Positions 7,847 through 15,350 of a stretch of DNA of 43,816 nt are shown here, in pieces. The notes beneath the pieces were generated by a model. The model was not told the origin of the DNA. It did not search any database and was given only the letters and a program-made list of their open reading frames with translations. Position 1 is the first letter of the stretch. Every line of letters begins with the position of its first letter. The stretch lies in assembly GCA_030700315.1 (NCBI GenBank), contig JAUYJO010000054.1:1-43816 (forward strand), given 5' to 3'. The position numbers and the translations under genes are program-made. The DNA is from Gallionella sp. GTDB taxonomy: Bacteria; Pseudomonadota; Gammaproteobacteria; Burkholderiales; Gallionellaceae.

Positions 7847-8371
7847 ATGAAATCGGCAATTGATGCGGCCTCACAGGATAGATGGCTGGACATCCTGCGC
7901 GATCGTCTCGGCACTGATGCGCCCGAACAGTTGACTGGTGTCGGTAACGCGGCATTGCTCGACGAACCGCTGCTCGGCCTCATCTCATCCCGCGAATGTA
8001 CCGGCCATGTCCTGCTCGAAACCCTCGACCGCGTGCCGGAATGGGTGCAGGCTGGCCGGGTCATCGTTAGCGGCTTCCATTCGCCGCTGGAGCAACAGGT
8101 GCTGCGCTCGGTGCTCCGGCGCTGTGGCCGCGCGGTAAAAGTGCTGGCACGCGGCATGACCGAATATCACCCGCAACCCGAAGAGCGCGAACCGCTGGCA
8201 GCAGGCCGGATGCTGGTCATCACCGCCTTCGCCCCCAGCGTTACCCGCACCACGCGCGCCACATCATTGGCACGCAATCGCTTGGTCATTACACTGGCAA
8301 CAGAAATTGTCGCCCCCTATATTGCCCCCGACAGCCCGCTCGCTGCATTGCTTTCCGAGATGAAGCCATGA
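7847..8371 (+). CDS. DprA-like Rossmann-fold protein
   Basis: This 174-residue protein resembles the stand-alone DprA/Smf-like Rossmann domain found in accessory operons. It shows LLGLISSRECTGHVLLETLD, then the SGFHSPLEQQVL helix, where full DprA has SGxAxGID, then VKVLARGM and EPLAAGRMLVITAF. True DprA loads RecA on transforming DNA; these short relatives are of unknown role and may bind nucleotides or DNA. The N-terminal SAM and C-terminal winged-helix domains of real DprA are absent. The stop overlaps the ATG at 8368 in the next gene's frame (ATGA), indicating coupling to the AAA_4 protein. The ribosome binding site is weak. Confidence 0.7.
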   Translation: MKSAIDAASQDRWLDILRDRLGTDAPEQLTGVGNAALLDEPLLGLISSRECTGHVLLETLDRVPEWVQAGRVIVSGFHSPLEQQVLRSVLRRCGRAVKVLARGMTEYHPQPEEREPLAAGRMLVITAFAPSVTRTTRATSLARNRLVITLATEIVAPYIAPDSPLAALLSEMKP

Positions 8372-8403
8372 TGCTCAAGTCGCCCATTAAAGGATCGCCT
8401 GAT

Positions 8404-9786
8404 ATGAAAGAAAACCAAATCATCGAATGGAAGCAATCGTGGCGCGATGAATATCTGAAGTGGATATGCGGCTTTGCCAATGCGCAGGGCGGCACGTTGG
8501 TGATCGGAAAGAATGATAAGGGCGAGGTGTTGGGCGTGGCCAATGCGGCGAAGTTGCTGGAGGATATTCCCAATAAGGTGCGGGATATTTTGGGCATGGT
8601 GGTTCCGGTGAATTTGCATAGCGATGACGGTAAGGACTGGCTGGAAATTGTGGTGGAGGCTTACCCCAGCCCCATCAGTTACAAGGGCGAGTATCACTTT
8701 CGCAGCGGCAGCACGAAGCAGGAATTGAAGGGTGCTGCGCTGGAAAAATTCCTGCTGCAAAAGCGGGGCTGGCGTTGGGACGGTGTGCCGATGCCGGGGT
8801 TTCACGCGGATGATTGCAGTGATGCGGCTTTCAAGCTATTCAAGTCCAAGGCAGTTAAGAGCGGGCGCATGAGTGAAGAGGTGCTGGCCGATGACAACGA
8901 TTCCCTGCTCGAAAATATGGAGCTCAAGGAAGGTAGTTATCTCAAGCGCGCGGCGACCTTGCTGTTTTACGATCAGCCGGAAAAATTTGTCAGCGGTGCA
9001 TACATAAAAATCGGTTTCTTCGTGACTGACGACGATTTGCGTTATCAGGACGAGATCCACGGCAACTTGTTTGAACAGGTCGAGAAGGTGCTGGAAATTC
9101 TGTTCTCCAAGTATCTCAAAGCCTATATCAGCTATGAAGGTCTGCAACGAATAGAGGCCTTCTTGTTTCCTTATGCGGCCTTGCGCGAGGCGTTGCTGAA
9201 TGCGGTGGTGCATAAGGATTACAGCAGCGGGATACCGATTCAGATCAGTGTGTATCACGACAAAATCGTGCTCTGGAGTTCGGGGCAATTGCCGCAAGAC
9301 TGGACACTGGAACGGCTGATGGGCAAGCATCCTTCGGCACCATACAACCCGCTTATTGCCAACGCCTTCTTCCGCGCCGGTTATATCGAGTCGTGGGGGC
9401 GCGGCATCGAAAAAATCAATCGCGAGTGCAAAGAATATGATCTTGCGCCGCCACTCTACGACTACGGAATGTCTGGCCTGATGTTGACCTTTCATGCCAG
9501 CCCGCAACACTTGATCAAGGCACTGGGCGAGCAAGATGCCGCGCGTTTGTTGGGGGATGATAGCCAGAAAACTTCGGTGAAAACTTCGGTCAAAACTTCG
9601 GTCAAAACGCCGGAGAAAATTCTTCAGTTATTGGAGGCAAATCCGGCTATGACGCTTGCCCAAGTTGCCGCCGAGATTGAAAAGACGCTACGTGCCGTTG
9701 AACTCGCCAGTTCCAAGCTGGTTAAGGCGGGGCGGTTGAGATACGTTGGCCCGCAAAAAGGTGGGCACTGGGAGGTATTGAAATAA
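8404..9786 (+). CDS. Schlafen/AlbA-type AAA_4 ATP-binding protein with HATPase-like and winged-helix regions
   Basis: This 460-residue protein begins with an AlbA_2/AAA_4 (Schlafen-like) domain: IEWKQSWRDEYLKWICGFANAQGGTLVIGKND, with PSPISYKGEYHFRSGSTKQEL further on. A middle region carries FPYAALREALLNAVVHKDYS and SWGRGIEKI, the RecG-like/HATPase_c_4 signature. A KTSV tandem linker (about residues 389-400) precedes a C-terminal winged helix (EKILQLLEANPAMTLAQVA). Such proteins are often found in type I restriction operons and other defence islands. ATG 8404 is preferred (AAAGGA ten bases upstream, usual MKENQ start); ATG 8368 in the ATGA overlap is the alternative. A decayed hsdR start follows directly. 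Confidence 0.88.
   Translation: MKENQIIEWKQSWRDEYLKWICGFANAQGGTLVIGKNDKGEVLGVANAAKLLEDIPNKVRDILGMVVPVNLHSDDGKDWLEIVVEAYPSPISYKGEYHFRSGSTKQELKGAALEKFLLQKRGWRWDGVPMPGFHADDCSDAAFKLFKSKAVKSGRMSEEVLADDNDSLLENMELKEGSYLKRAATLLFYDQPEKFVSGAYIKIGFFVTDDDLRYQDEIHGNLFEQVEKVLEILFSKYLKAYISYEGLQRIEAFLFPYAALREALLNAVVHKDYSSGIPIQISVYHDKIVLWSSGQLPQDWTLERLMGKHPSAPYNPLIANAFFRAGYIESWGRGIEKINRECKEYDLAPPLYDYGMSGLMLTFHASPQHLIKALGEQDAARLLGDDSQKTSVKTSVKTSVKTPEKILQLLEANPAMTLAQVAAEIEKTLRAVELASSKLVKAGRLRYVGPQKGGHWEVLK
9568..9603 (+). repeat. Three tandem 12-base repeats coding KTSV
   Basis: Three copies of AAAACTTCGGTC (the first ends in G) are followed by a partial fourth. They encode KTSVKTSVKTSV in the linker before the winged helix of the AAA_4 protein. 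Copy-number change would alter linker length by four residues without frameshift. Confidence 0.85.
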
Positions 9787-9920
9787 GCGCCATCGGCCAA
9801 CCAGAGCGCGCCACACAAAACCGCGTCGTCGCCTTTTTACGGTGCAATTGGCGCACGGCTACGCCATTTGGGTCAAAAAACTGAGAACTCGCCAATATAC
9901 AGAGGCGCGAGCGTAAAAAA
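9786..9920 (+). pseudogene. hsdR: Decayed 5' end of a type I restriction subunit gene (hsdR)
   Basis: Directly overlapping the stop of the AAA_4 gene, the frame from 9786 reads SAIGQPERATQNRVVAFL, the conserved N-terminus of HsdR subunits (xAIGxPERATQNRVI). In another frame the next bases read QLAHGYAIWVKK and then RQYTEA, which line up loosely with the HsdR continuation (QLGYxYLGxW...RNIEEAL), implying frameshifts. Nothing of the helicase or nuclease domains follows; the opposite-strand pepA-holC operon begins within a few bases. This suggests that the AAA_4 gene was once part of a type I restriction operon whose hsdR was lost, and whose hsdM/hsdS are not in the window. Confidence 0.55.
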
Positions 9921-9926
9921 ACATCG

Positions 9927-10316
9927 TTACGGGCATGGATCGGGAGGCGTTTTCAGGATGTCGCGCAACAACTGCGGCAGGGCGGCGCGAAATTCATTGA
10001 CGGCTTGCTTGACGGCGAGGCGCTGCAATTTTTCGAGATGGAGGTTGAGCTTCTGCGTGAACACGGCTTCAATGTGTGGCTCGATTTGTTTCAGCAGTTG
10101 CTGTATTTGTTCCTCGCTGAGCGCGGGGGCGGGGAGTGGGGGTTCCGGTTCAATAATTTCAGTGAGCGTCGGCAGCTCGTCTGACAAGGAGGGAACCACC
10201 TGGGTCAGCACCGGCAGGTTGTCCGGTAGCTTGCTGCCTGGCGCTTGGTTGCCCAGCGGTTGGCTCTCCGGCAGTTGGTTTTCCGGCAACTGAATGCCGG
10301 GCGCTTCCGCATTCAT
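9927..10316 (-). CDS. Conserved proline-rich small protein in the pepA-holC operon
   Basis: This 129-residue protein starts at ATG 10316, overlapping the holC stop (ATGA), so it is the third gene of the pepA-holC unit. The first half is a low-complexity chain of imperfect repeats (LPENQLPESQPLGNQAPG and similar) rich in Pro, Gln, Asn and Leu. The second half is helical and amphipathic: LSEEQIQQLLKQIEPHIEAV, then KLQRLAVKQAVNEFRAALPQLLRDILKT. There is no signal peptide or membrane segment. I do not recognise a named family. The helical part resembles small coiled-coil proteins that follow holC in related betaproteobacteria; that is from memory. Function unknown. Confidence 0.7.
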   Translation of the reverse strand: MNAEAPGIQLPENQLPESQPLGNQAPGSKLPDNLPVLTQVVPSLSDELPTLTEIIEPEPPLPAPALSEEQIQQLLKQIEPHIEAVFTQKLNLHLEKLQRLAVKQAVNEFRAALPQLLRDILKTPPDPCP

Positions 10317-10741
10317 GGGGTATGCCCGGACAGGTCGATATGGCGCAGTTCGTAGCCGCGATCCTTGTAAAACTTGTAACGCTCGCGCCCCTTGCGGCTG
10401 TCTTCTGCATCGCCGCTGACGATTTCGATGACGCGTTCGAAGCGGCTGAAGAACGAGACGCATTCATCATGCAGGCTGATCAGCAGGTCGTGATGGGGAA
10501 ACCTGTCGTTGCCGCTGTTCAGCACGACAGGACATTGCGCCGCCTCTTCGGCATCGCTGCGGCAATGCGGGATGAACGCCGTGGCGGGATAGTGCCAGAG
10601 CAGTTTGTCCAACGCGTCGATGGCCGCCGTATCCGGCGCGCTGAGCGCCACATGCACGCCGTTCTGCATCGCCTTGTGGCTCAACTGGCAGGCGGTGCGC
10701 AGCTTGTCGGCAGAGCCGGTGTAGAAATCGATTTTAGTCAT
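10313..10741 (-). CDS. holC: DNA polymerase III chi subunit
   Basis: HolC is the chi subunit of the DNA polymerase III clamp loader, linking it through psi to single-stranded DNA-binding protein. The 142-residue length matches the family (E. coli 147). The start MTKIDFYTGSADKLRTACQL is typical of betaproteobacterial HolC, as are DKLLWHYPATAFIPHC and DLLISLHDE. The gene lies directly downstream of pepA, the same order as in E. coli (pepA-holC-valS). A 28-base-arm CACAGAG palindrome separates the two here. Confidence 0.92.
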   Translation of the reverse strand: MTKIDFYTGSADKLRTACQLSHKAMQNGVHVALSAPDTAAIDALDKLLWHYPATAFIPHCRSDAEEAAQCPVVLNSGNDRFPHHDLLISLHDECVSFFSRFERVIEIVSGDAEDSRKGRERYKFYKDRGYELRHIDLSGHTP

Positions 10742-10757
10742 GGCGTAAAAATAATTT

Positions 10758-10831
10758 GGCCACAGAGCGCACAGAGATCACAGAGAGGAAAGCAGATGGT
10801 TTTCTCTGTGTACTCTGTGGTCTCTGTGGCA
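10758..10831. repeat. CACAGAG-type long inverted repeat between pepA and holC
   Basis: The left arm starts GCCACAGAGCGCACAGAG and the right arm ends TCTGTGGTCTCTGTGGC. The two 28-base arms pair with a few mismatches around a short AT-containing loop. Each arm is itself three copies of a nine-base CACAGAGNN unit. On the operon's transcript it would form a long hairpin between pepA and holC, which could protect the upstream message or reduce holC expression. Confidence 0.8.
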
Positions 10832-10835
10832 AAAA

Positions 10836-12323
10836 TCATTTGCTGTTTGCCAGGTTGATTAAATACTGCGTGAGCAGCGGCACCGGTCGCCCGGTCGCGC
10901 CTTTCTCCTTGCCGGATTTCCACGCGGTACCGGCGATGTCCAGATGCGCCCAGCGGTAATCCTTGGCGAAGCGCGACAGGAAACACGCGGCGGTGATGGT
11001 TCCGCCGGCGCGTCCGCCGATGTTCTGCATGTCGGCGAAGTTGCTGTCCAGCAGCGGTTGGTAGTCTTCCCACAGCGGCAGTTGCCAGGCGCGGTCGTGC
11101 GCCTGCTCGCCCGCCGCCAGCAATTCCCCGGCGAGTTTGTCCTGGTTGCTGAACAGGCCGGTGGCGACATGCCCCAGCGCGATGACGCAGGCGCCGGTGA
11201 GCGTGGCGATATCCACCACGGTGTCCGGTTCGAACTTGCCCGCGTAGGTCAGCGCATCGCACAGGATCAGGCGGCCTTCGGCATCGGTGTTGAGGATTTC
11301 GATGGTTTTCCCGGACATGCTGGTGACGATGTCGCCGGGCTTGCTGGCCGAACCGCCGGGCATATTTTCGCAGCTCGGGATCACCGCGACCACGTTCAGC
11401 TTCAGTTTCATTTCGGCGATCGCCTGCATCGTGCCGAGCACGCTGGCCGCGCCGCACATGTCGTACTTCATCTCGTCCATTTCCGCGCCCGGCTTGAGCG
11501 AGATGCCGCCGCTGTCGAAGGTGATGCCCTTGCCCACCAGCACGACGGGTTTGTGCTTCTTGTCGCCGCCGTGATATTCGAGCGTGATCAGTTTGGCGGG
11601 CTGGTGGCTGCCGCGCGTGACCGACAGCAGGGAATGCATGCCGAGTTTCTGCATGTCCTTTTCTTCCAGCACCGTCGCCTTGAGCTTATATTTTTTGGCG
11701 AGGGTTTCGGCCTGATCGGCGAGGTAGGTGGGTGTGCAGACATTGCCGGGCAGGTTGCCCAGATCCTTGGCCAGCTTCATGCCGTGCGCGGTGGCTGCGG
11801 CCTGTTCGAGCGCCTGTTGCGCGGCGGCTTTGGGTTTGTCGGCACAGCCCAGCAGAATCTTGCGCAGCGTCGGCGCGGCGGCGGGCTTGCTCTTGAGCTG
11901 GTCGCAACGGTAGCCGGATTCGGCGGCGGCCAACACCGCCTGCTTGATTTTCCAGTTCTCGTCGCGTTCCTTGACCGCAAGGTCGGTGAGAAACAAGGCG
12001 GCATCCTTGACCGCAGTTTTTTTCAGCGCGTTGAAAACGGCGCCCAGCGCATCGAGATACTGTTTGGCGCCGAACTCGGCGGCCTTGCCAAGCCCGACCA
12101 GCAATACGCGCTCGGCGGCGGAGCCGTTCGCGTGATGCAGCAACAGCGTGCTGCCGGTCTTGCCATCCAGGTCGCCGCGCGCGACGAGATCGCTCAATTG
12201 GTGCGCGGCAGCCTTGTCGAGCGCCTGTGCTTCTGGTGAGAGTTTGCCGTCTTCATAGACGCCGACGACCACGCATCCGCTGTGCTGCTTCTCCGGACTG
12301 CTTTGTTTTATGCTAAATTCCAC
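10836..12323 (-). CDS. pepA: Leucyl aminopeptidase (M17 family)
   Basis: PepA is a hexameric, two-metal (Zn/Mn) cytosolic aminopeptidase releasing N-terminal residues; the E. coli enzyme also binds DNA. The M17 signature NTDAEGRL is present. Other conserved blocks are VGKGITFDSGGISLKPG and EMKYDMCGAASVLG (metal-binding K and D), then NMPGGSASKPGD. GTG at 12323 is chosen because AAGGAG lies six bases upstream and the product then has the usual 495 residues; a longer in-frame extension begins upstream of this site without support. It is the first gene of pepA-holC-small ORF and is divergent from lptF, with only 32 bases between the start codons. Confidence 0.95.
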   Translation of the reverse strand: MEFSIKQSSPEKQHSGCVVVGVYEDGKLSPEAQALDKAAAHQLSDLVARGDLDGKTGSTLLLHHANGSAAERVLLVGLGKAAEFGAKQYLDALGAVFNALKKTAVKDAALFLTDLAVKERDENWKIKQAVLAAAESGYRCDQLKSKPAAAPTLRKILLGCADKPKAAAQQALEQAAATAHGMKLAKDLGNLPGNVCTPTYLADQAETLAKKYKLKATVLEEKDMQKLGMHSLLSVTRGSHQPAKLITLEYHGGDKKHKPVVLVGKGITFDSGGISLKPGAEMDEMKYDMCGAASVLGTMQAIAEMKLKLNVVAVIPSCENMPGGSASKPGDIVTSMSGKTIEILNTDAEGRLILCDALTYAGKFEPDTVVDIATLTGACVIALGHVATGLFSNQDKLAGELLAAGEQAHDRAWQLPLWEDYQPLLDSNFADMQNIGGRAGGTITAACFLSRFAKDYRWAHLDIAGTAWKSGKEKGATGRPVPLLTQYLINLANSK

Positions 12324-12355
12324 GCGATGCTCCTTATAGAAAAAACTGTTGCTCA

Positions 12356-13573
12356 ATGTCTGATTATCCGCAAACTCACCGCATAAAGTCAAAGCCGTTT
12401 CGCTTTGGGCTTTTTCATCGCACGCTGGTGAGCGAATTTGTCAGCAATGGCTTGCTGGTGTTTGCGGTATTGCTCGGCATCGTGGTGGTCAGCCAGTTGA
12501 TCCGCCTGCTGGGCGACGCGGTCAGCGGCAGGCTGGCGGTGGAGGGCGTATTGGCGCTGTTGGGTTTCAGCGCGATGAGCTACCTGCCGGTGCTGCTTTC
12601 CGTCAGCCTGTTTGTTTCCATCATCCTCACCTTGTCGCGTTGTTACCGCGACAGCGAGATGGTGGTGTGGTTCAGCGCGGGCATCGGTTTGACGCGCTGG
12701 ATACGCCCGGTGCTGTGGTATGCGCTGCCGGTGCTCGGGGTGATTGCGTTGCTCAGTCTGGTGTTGTCGCCGTGGGCGTTGCACAAAGCCGAAGAGTTCA
12801 AGAACAAGCTGGAGAGCCGCGATGATGTGGCCGCCGCCACACCGGGCACATTCCGCGAATCCAGGCAGGCGGATCGGGTGTATTTCATCGAGAACGTCGA
12901 TGCCGGCTCCAATCGCGTTGGCAACATTTTTGTCCAATCGGAGCAAAACGGCAAACTGGGCACGATGGTGGCGCGGCAGGGGGTGCAGGAAACCTTGCCG
13001 AACGGGGATCGTTTTCTGGTGCTGCTTAACGGCACACGCTATGAAGGGGTGCCCGGGCAGCGCGATTACAACATTGTGGAGTTCGAGCGCTATGCGATCC
13101 GCATCGACAGCGCACCGGTCAAGCAGACCCAGCTCTGGGCGCGCATCATGTCAACGCCCGAGTTATGGCGAAACCGCACTCTGAAGAATATCGCGGAACT
13201 GGAATGGCGCGTGGGGCTGCCGATCAGCGCCGCCATACTCGCGTTGCTGGCGATCCCCTTGAGTTATGTCAATCCGCGCGCCGGCCGTTCGCTCAACCTG
13301 ATTCTGGCGATTGTGTTGTATATGCTCTACAACAACATGATCAGTGTGACCAACGCCTGGGTCGGCCAGGGCAAGCTGTCGCCGGGCATCGGCTTGTGGG
13401 GCATCCATGCGGTGATGCTGGTGCTGACGGCGTTGATGTTTTATCGGCGCATATCGATGTTCTCGTTGCGCAGGTTGTTGGGTGGGGCGCGCCCGAATGC
13501 TGAGAATCAGGCCGTTGAAAAAAAGGCTGCTGAAAATCAGGCCGCAGCCAGGCGGGCAGAGGTGCAGCCGTGA
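12356..13573 (+). CDS. lptF: LPS export ABC transporter permease LptF
   Basis: LptF and LptG form the inner-membrane core of the LptB2FG machine that extracts lipopolysaccharide for transport to the outer membrane. The 405-residue product has three N-terminal membrane segments, a periplasmic beta-jellyroll region (about residues 130-265), and three C-terminal membrane segments, the family layout. Typical blocks are FVSNGLLVFAVLLGIVVVSQ, ILTLSRCYRDSEMVVWFSAG and WRVGLPISAAILALLAIPLS. The C-terminus has an unusual Ala/Glu/Gln-rich tail (about residues 378-405). Most homologues begin near FHRTLVSEF, so the first 20 residues are an extension, but no better start exists in frame. It overlaps lptG by four bases. 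Promoters for lptF probably lie inside pepA. Confidence 0.94.
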   Translation: MSDYPQTHRIKSKPFRFGLFHRTLVSEFVSNGLLVFAVLLGIVVVSQLIRLLGDAVSGRLAVEGVLALLGFSAMSYLPVLLSVSLFVSIILTLSRCYRDSEMVVWFSAGIGLTRWIRPVLWYALPVLGVIALLSLVLSPWALHKAEEFKNKLESRDDVAAATPGTFRESRQADRVYFIENVDAGSNRVGNIFVQSEQNGKLGTMVARQGVQETLPNGDRFLVLLNGTRYEGVPGQRDYNIVEFERYAIRIDSAPVKQTQLWARIMSTPELWRNRTLKNIAELEWRVGLPISAAILALLAIPLSYVNPRAGRSLNLILAIVLYMLYNNMISVTNAWVGQGKLSPGIGLWGIHAVMLVLTALMFYRRISMFSLRRLLGGARPNAENQAVEKKAAENQAAARRAEVQP

Positions 13574-14646
13574 ACCTGCTGACACGCTACCTGGGCCGCG
13601 AGATTTACTTCAGCATCGCGCTGGTGTTCGCCGCACTCCTCATGCTGTTCGCTTTTCTCGACTTGATCCACGAGCTGAACGTGATGGGGCAGGGGCAATA
13701 TCACCTGGGCTATGTGTTGCTGTTCGTGGTGTTGACCGTTCCCGGCCATGTCCATGAATTGTTCCCGGTGGCGGTGCTGGTCGGTGCTATTTTCGCGCTG
13801 GTGCAGATGGCGGCCAACTCCGAGCTCACCATTTATCGCGCTTCCGGCGCATCGCTGTGGCAAATGATAGTCGCGCTGTTCAAGATTGCACTGCCGCTGG
13901 CGGTGCTGAGTTTCGTGATCGGCGAGTTTGTCGCGCCGCCGAGCGAGCAGATGGCGCAGCAACTTCGTCTCAAGGCGCAGAATGCACAGGTCACGCTCAA
14001 GGAATTTCGTTCCGGCGTGTGGGTCAAGGACGAGCGCAGCTTCGTGAACGTGAAAAACGTGATGCCCGATACCAGCTTGCTGAATATCGACATTTACCGC
14101 TTCAGCGAGGACTATCGCCTGCAGGCCATCACCAATGCCAAGCAGGCGCATTTCATCGAGCCGGGGCGCTGGTTGCTGGAGGGTGTGCTGGAGACGCGTT
14201 TCGACAAACATGGAACCAGTATTGACGCTGTCCCCAGCCTGGAGTGGCGTTCGGCATTAAACCCGGATCTTCTAAGCGTGCTGCTGGTGGTGCCGGAACA
14301 AATGTCCGCTTACGGCCTGTATCAATATGCCGGCCACCTGAAAGACAACAAGCAAAAAAGTGCGCGCTATGAAATCGCCATGTGGAGCAAGCTGGTTTAT
14401 CCGTTCGCGCTAATGGTCATGATGCTGCTGGCGCTGCCGTTCGCATCCTATCAGCGGCGCTCCGGCGGGGTCGGTGCGATGATCTTCATGGGCATCGTGC
14501 TGGGGTTGGTGTTTCACTTCGCCGGGCGGCTGTTCGCCAGCCTGGGCGCGCTCAACGACTGGCAGCCTTTCATCAGCGCCACGGGCATGACGGGTTTGTT
14601 TTTGGCGCTGGGCCTGGCCACGCTGTGGTGGACGGAGCGACGCTGA
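13570..14646 (+). CDS. lptG: LPS export ABC transporter permease LptG
   Basis: This is the second permease of the LptB2FG lipopolysaccharide extractor. The 358-residue product starts at GTG 13570 in a GTGA overlap with lptF. It has the family's six membrane segments, with YLGREIYFSIALVFAALLML first, and the cytoplasmic coupling helix region AANSELTIYRASGAS, which contacts the LptB ATPase. A periplasmic beta-jellyroll lies at about residues 125-260, and the protein ends in three membrane helices. Length matches E. coli LptG (360). LptA, LptB and LptC genes are not in the window. Confidence 0.95.
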   Translation: MNLLTRYLGREIYFSIALVFAALLMLFAFLDLIHELNVMGQGQYHLGYVLLFVVLTVPGHVHELFPVAVLVGAIFALVQMAANSELTIYRASGASLWQMIVALFKIALPLAVLSFVIGEFVAPPSEQMAQQLRLKAQNAQVTLKEFRSGVWVKDERSFVNVKNVMPDTSLLNIDIYRFSEDYRLQAITNAKQAHFIEPGRWLLEGVLETRFDKHGTSIDAVPSLEWRSALNPDLLSVLLVVPEQMSAYGLYQYAGHLKDNKQKSARYEIAMWSKLVYPFALMVMMLLALPFASYQRRSGGVGAMIFMGIVLGLVFHFAGRLFASLGALNDWQPFISATGMTGLFLALGLATLWWTERR

Positions 14647-14757
14647 CGGGCGTCCAGATCTTCCGCGACTGCTCGCGCCGCACGGCCTCTGCTGGAAAAT
14701 TTAAAAGCCCGCTGGAAAGTGAAAAACCGGAGGTGAGATGCAGATGCAGTTCAATTT

Positions 14758-14871
14758 ACCCCAGATAGTTCATTAGCTATTGGGGTATTGAAAATCAATG
14801 GGTTGTAGGTCGGGTTTTAACCCGACATGTCGGGCTGAAGCCCGACCTACGCTCCAATGGATTATCTGGGT
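14758..14871. repeat. MITE-like element with ACCCAGATA terminal inverted repeats
   Basis: The element starts ACCCAGATAGTTCATT and ends AATGGATTATCTGGGT; the ends are imperfect inverted repeats (14 of 16). Inside is a CGGGTTTTAACCCG / TCGGGCTGAAGCCCGA double palindrome of the GTAGGTCGGG family. The left half recurs at 34214-34283 with the same internal order (AAAATCAATGGGTTGTAGGTCGGG). There is no coding capacity. The remaining 14647-14757 holds nothing I recognise. The element ends 18 bases before the start of the next gene and could carry part of its promoter. Confidence 0.75.
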
Positions 14872-14889
14872 TTATTATAGGGAGTGGCA

Positions 14890-15276
14890 ATGCGTAGAAT
14901 TATTTTGATGATGCTGTTAACCGTAGTGAGCCATAGTGCAATGGCGGAGTGGATAGCTGTGGGCAGTAATAAAAGCACCACTATCTTTGTCGACACGGCC
15001 ACCATTCAGCGAACGGGCAATATGGCGACCATGTGGCATTTGACCGACTTCAAGACGCCCCAGAAAGATATGGGTGAAGAGTATTTGTCTGCCAAGGATC
15101 AAAATGAATACGACTGCAAGGCCACGAAAATGAGACGGCGCGCTTCCTCACAGCATTCGGCTAATATGGGCAAGGGGAAAGTGGTTTATAGCGACTCTTT
15201 TGCTACCAGGTGGAAGCCGGTTACCCCCGACAGCGGCGTCGAAATTTTGTGGAAATTCGCCTGCCTCAAGCGCTAG
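14890..15276 (+). CDS. Secreted surface-adhesin E-like protein
   Basis: This 128-residue protein has an N-terminal signal peptide (MRRIILMMLLTVVSHSAMA, cleavage after about residue 19) and a mature domain resembling the surface-adhesin protein E family. It has an EW start, IFVDTATIQRTGNMATMWHL, then EYLSAKDQNEYDCKA and a final WKFACLKR. The two cysteines could form a disulfide, as in that family. The homologue in Haemophilus binds host matrix proteins; in environmental bacteria the role is unknown, so adhesion should not be assumed. ATG 14890 is preferred over GTG 14884 because AGGGA lies six bases upstream of it. It is monocistronic, between a MITE-like element and the convergent dbpA. Confidence 0.75.
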   Translation: MRRIILMMLLTVVSHSAMAEWIAVGSNKSTTIFVDTATIQRTGNMATMWHLTDFKTPQKDMGEEYLSAKDQNEYDCKATKMRRRASSQHSANMGKGKVVYSDSFATRWKPVTPDSGVEILWKFACLKR

Positions 15277-15350
15277 GGAAGCGCAGATTAATTCGTCATC
15301 CCCACCCTTCGGCAGGCTCGGGACAGGCTTCGCCACACACTGAAGCCACC
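15277..15350. repeat. Remnant of the CTTCGGCAGGCTCGGG repeat family
   Basis: CCCTTCGGCAGGCTCGGGACAGGCTTCG between two convergent genes resembles the widespread CCTTCGACAGGCTCAGG element. A related copy is embedded in gcvPB at 36201-36227. No terminator with a T-run is visible. Confidence 0.5.

Noticed and set aside
7847..8371. True DprA recombination mediator
   Set aside because: Only the Rossmann-like core is present; the SAM and winged-helix domains and the full SGxAxGID motif are missing.
9568..9612. CRISPR-like short tandem repeats
   Set aside because: No spacers; the units are contiguous and coding (KTSV).
10944..12239. 431-codon plus-strand frame opposite pepA
   Set aside because: Antisense to canonical PepA motifs; not a gene.
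14809..14852. Intrinsic terminator after lptG
   Set aside because: The hairpins have no T-run and belong to a dispersed palindromic repeat family.
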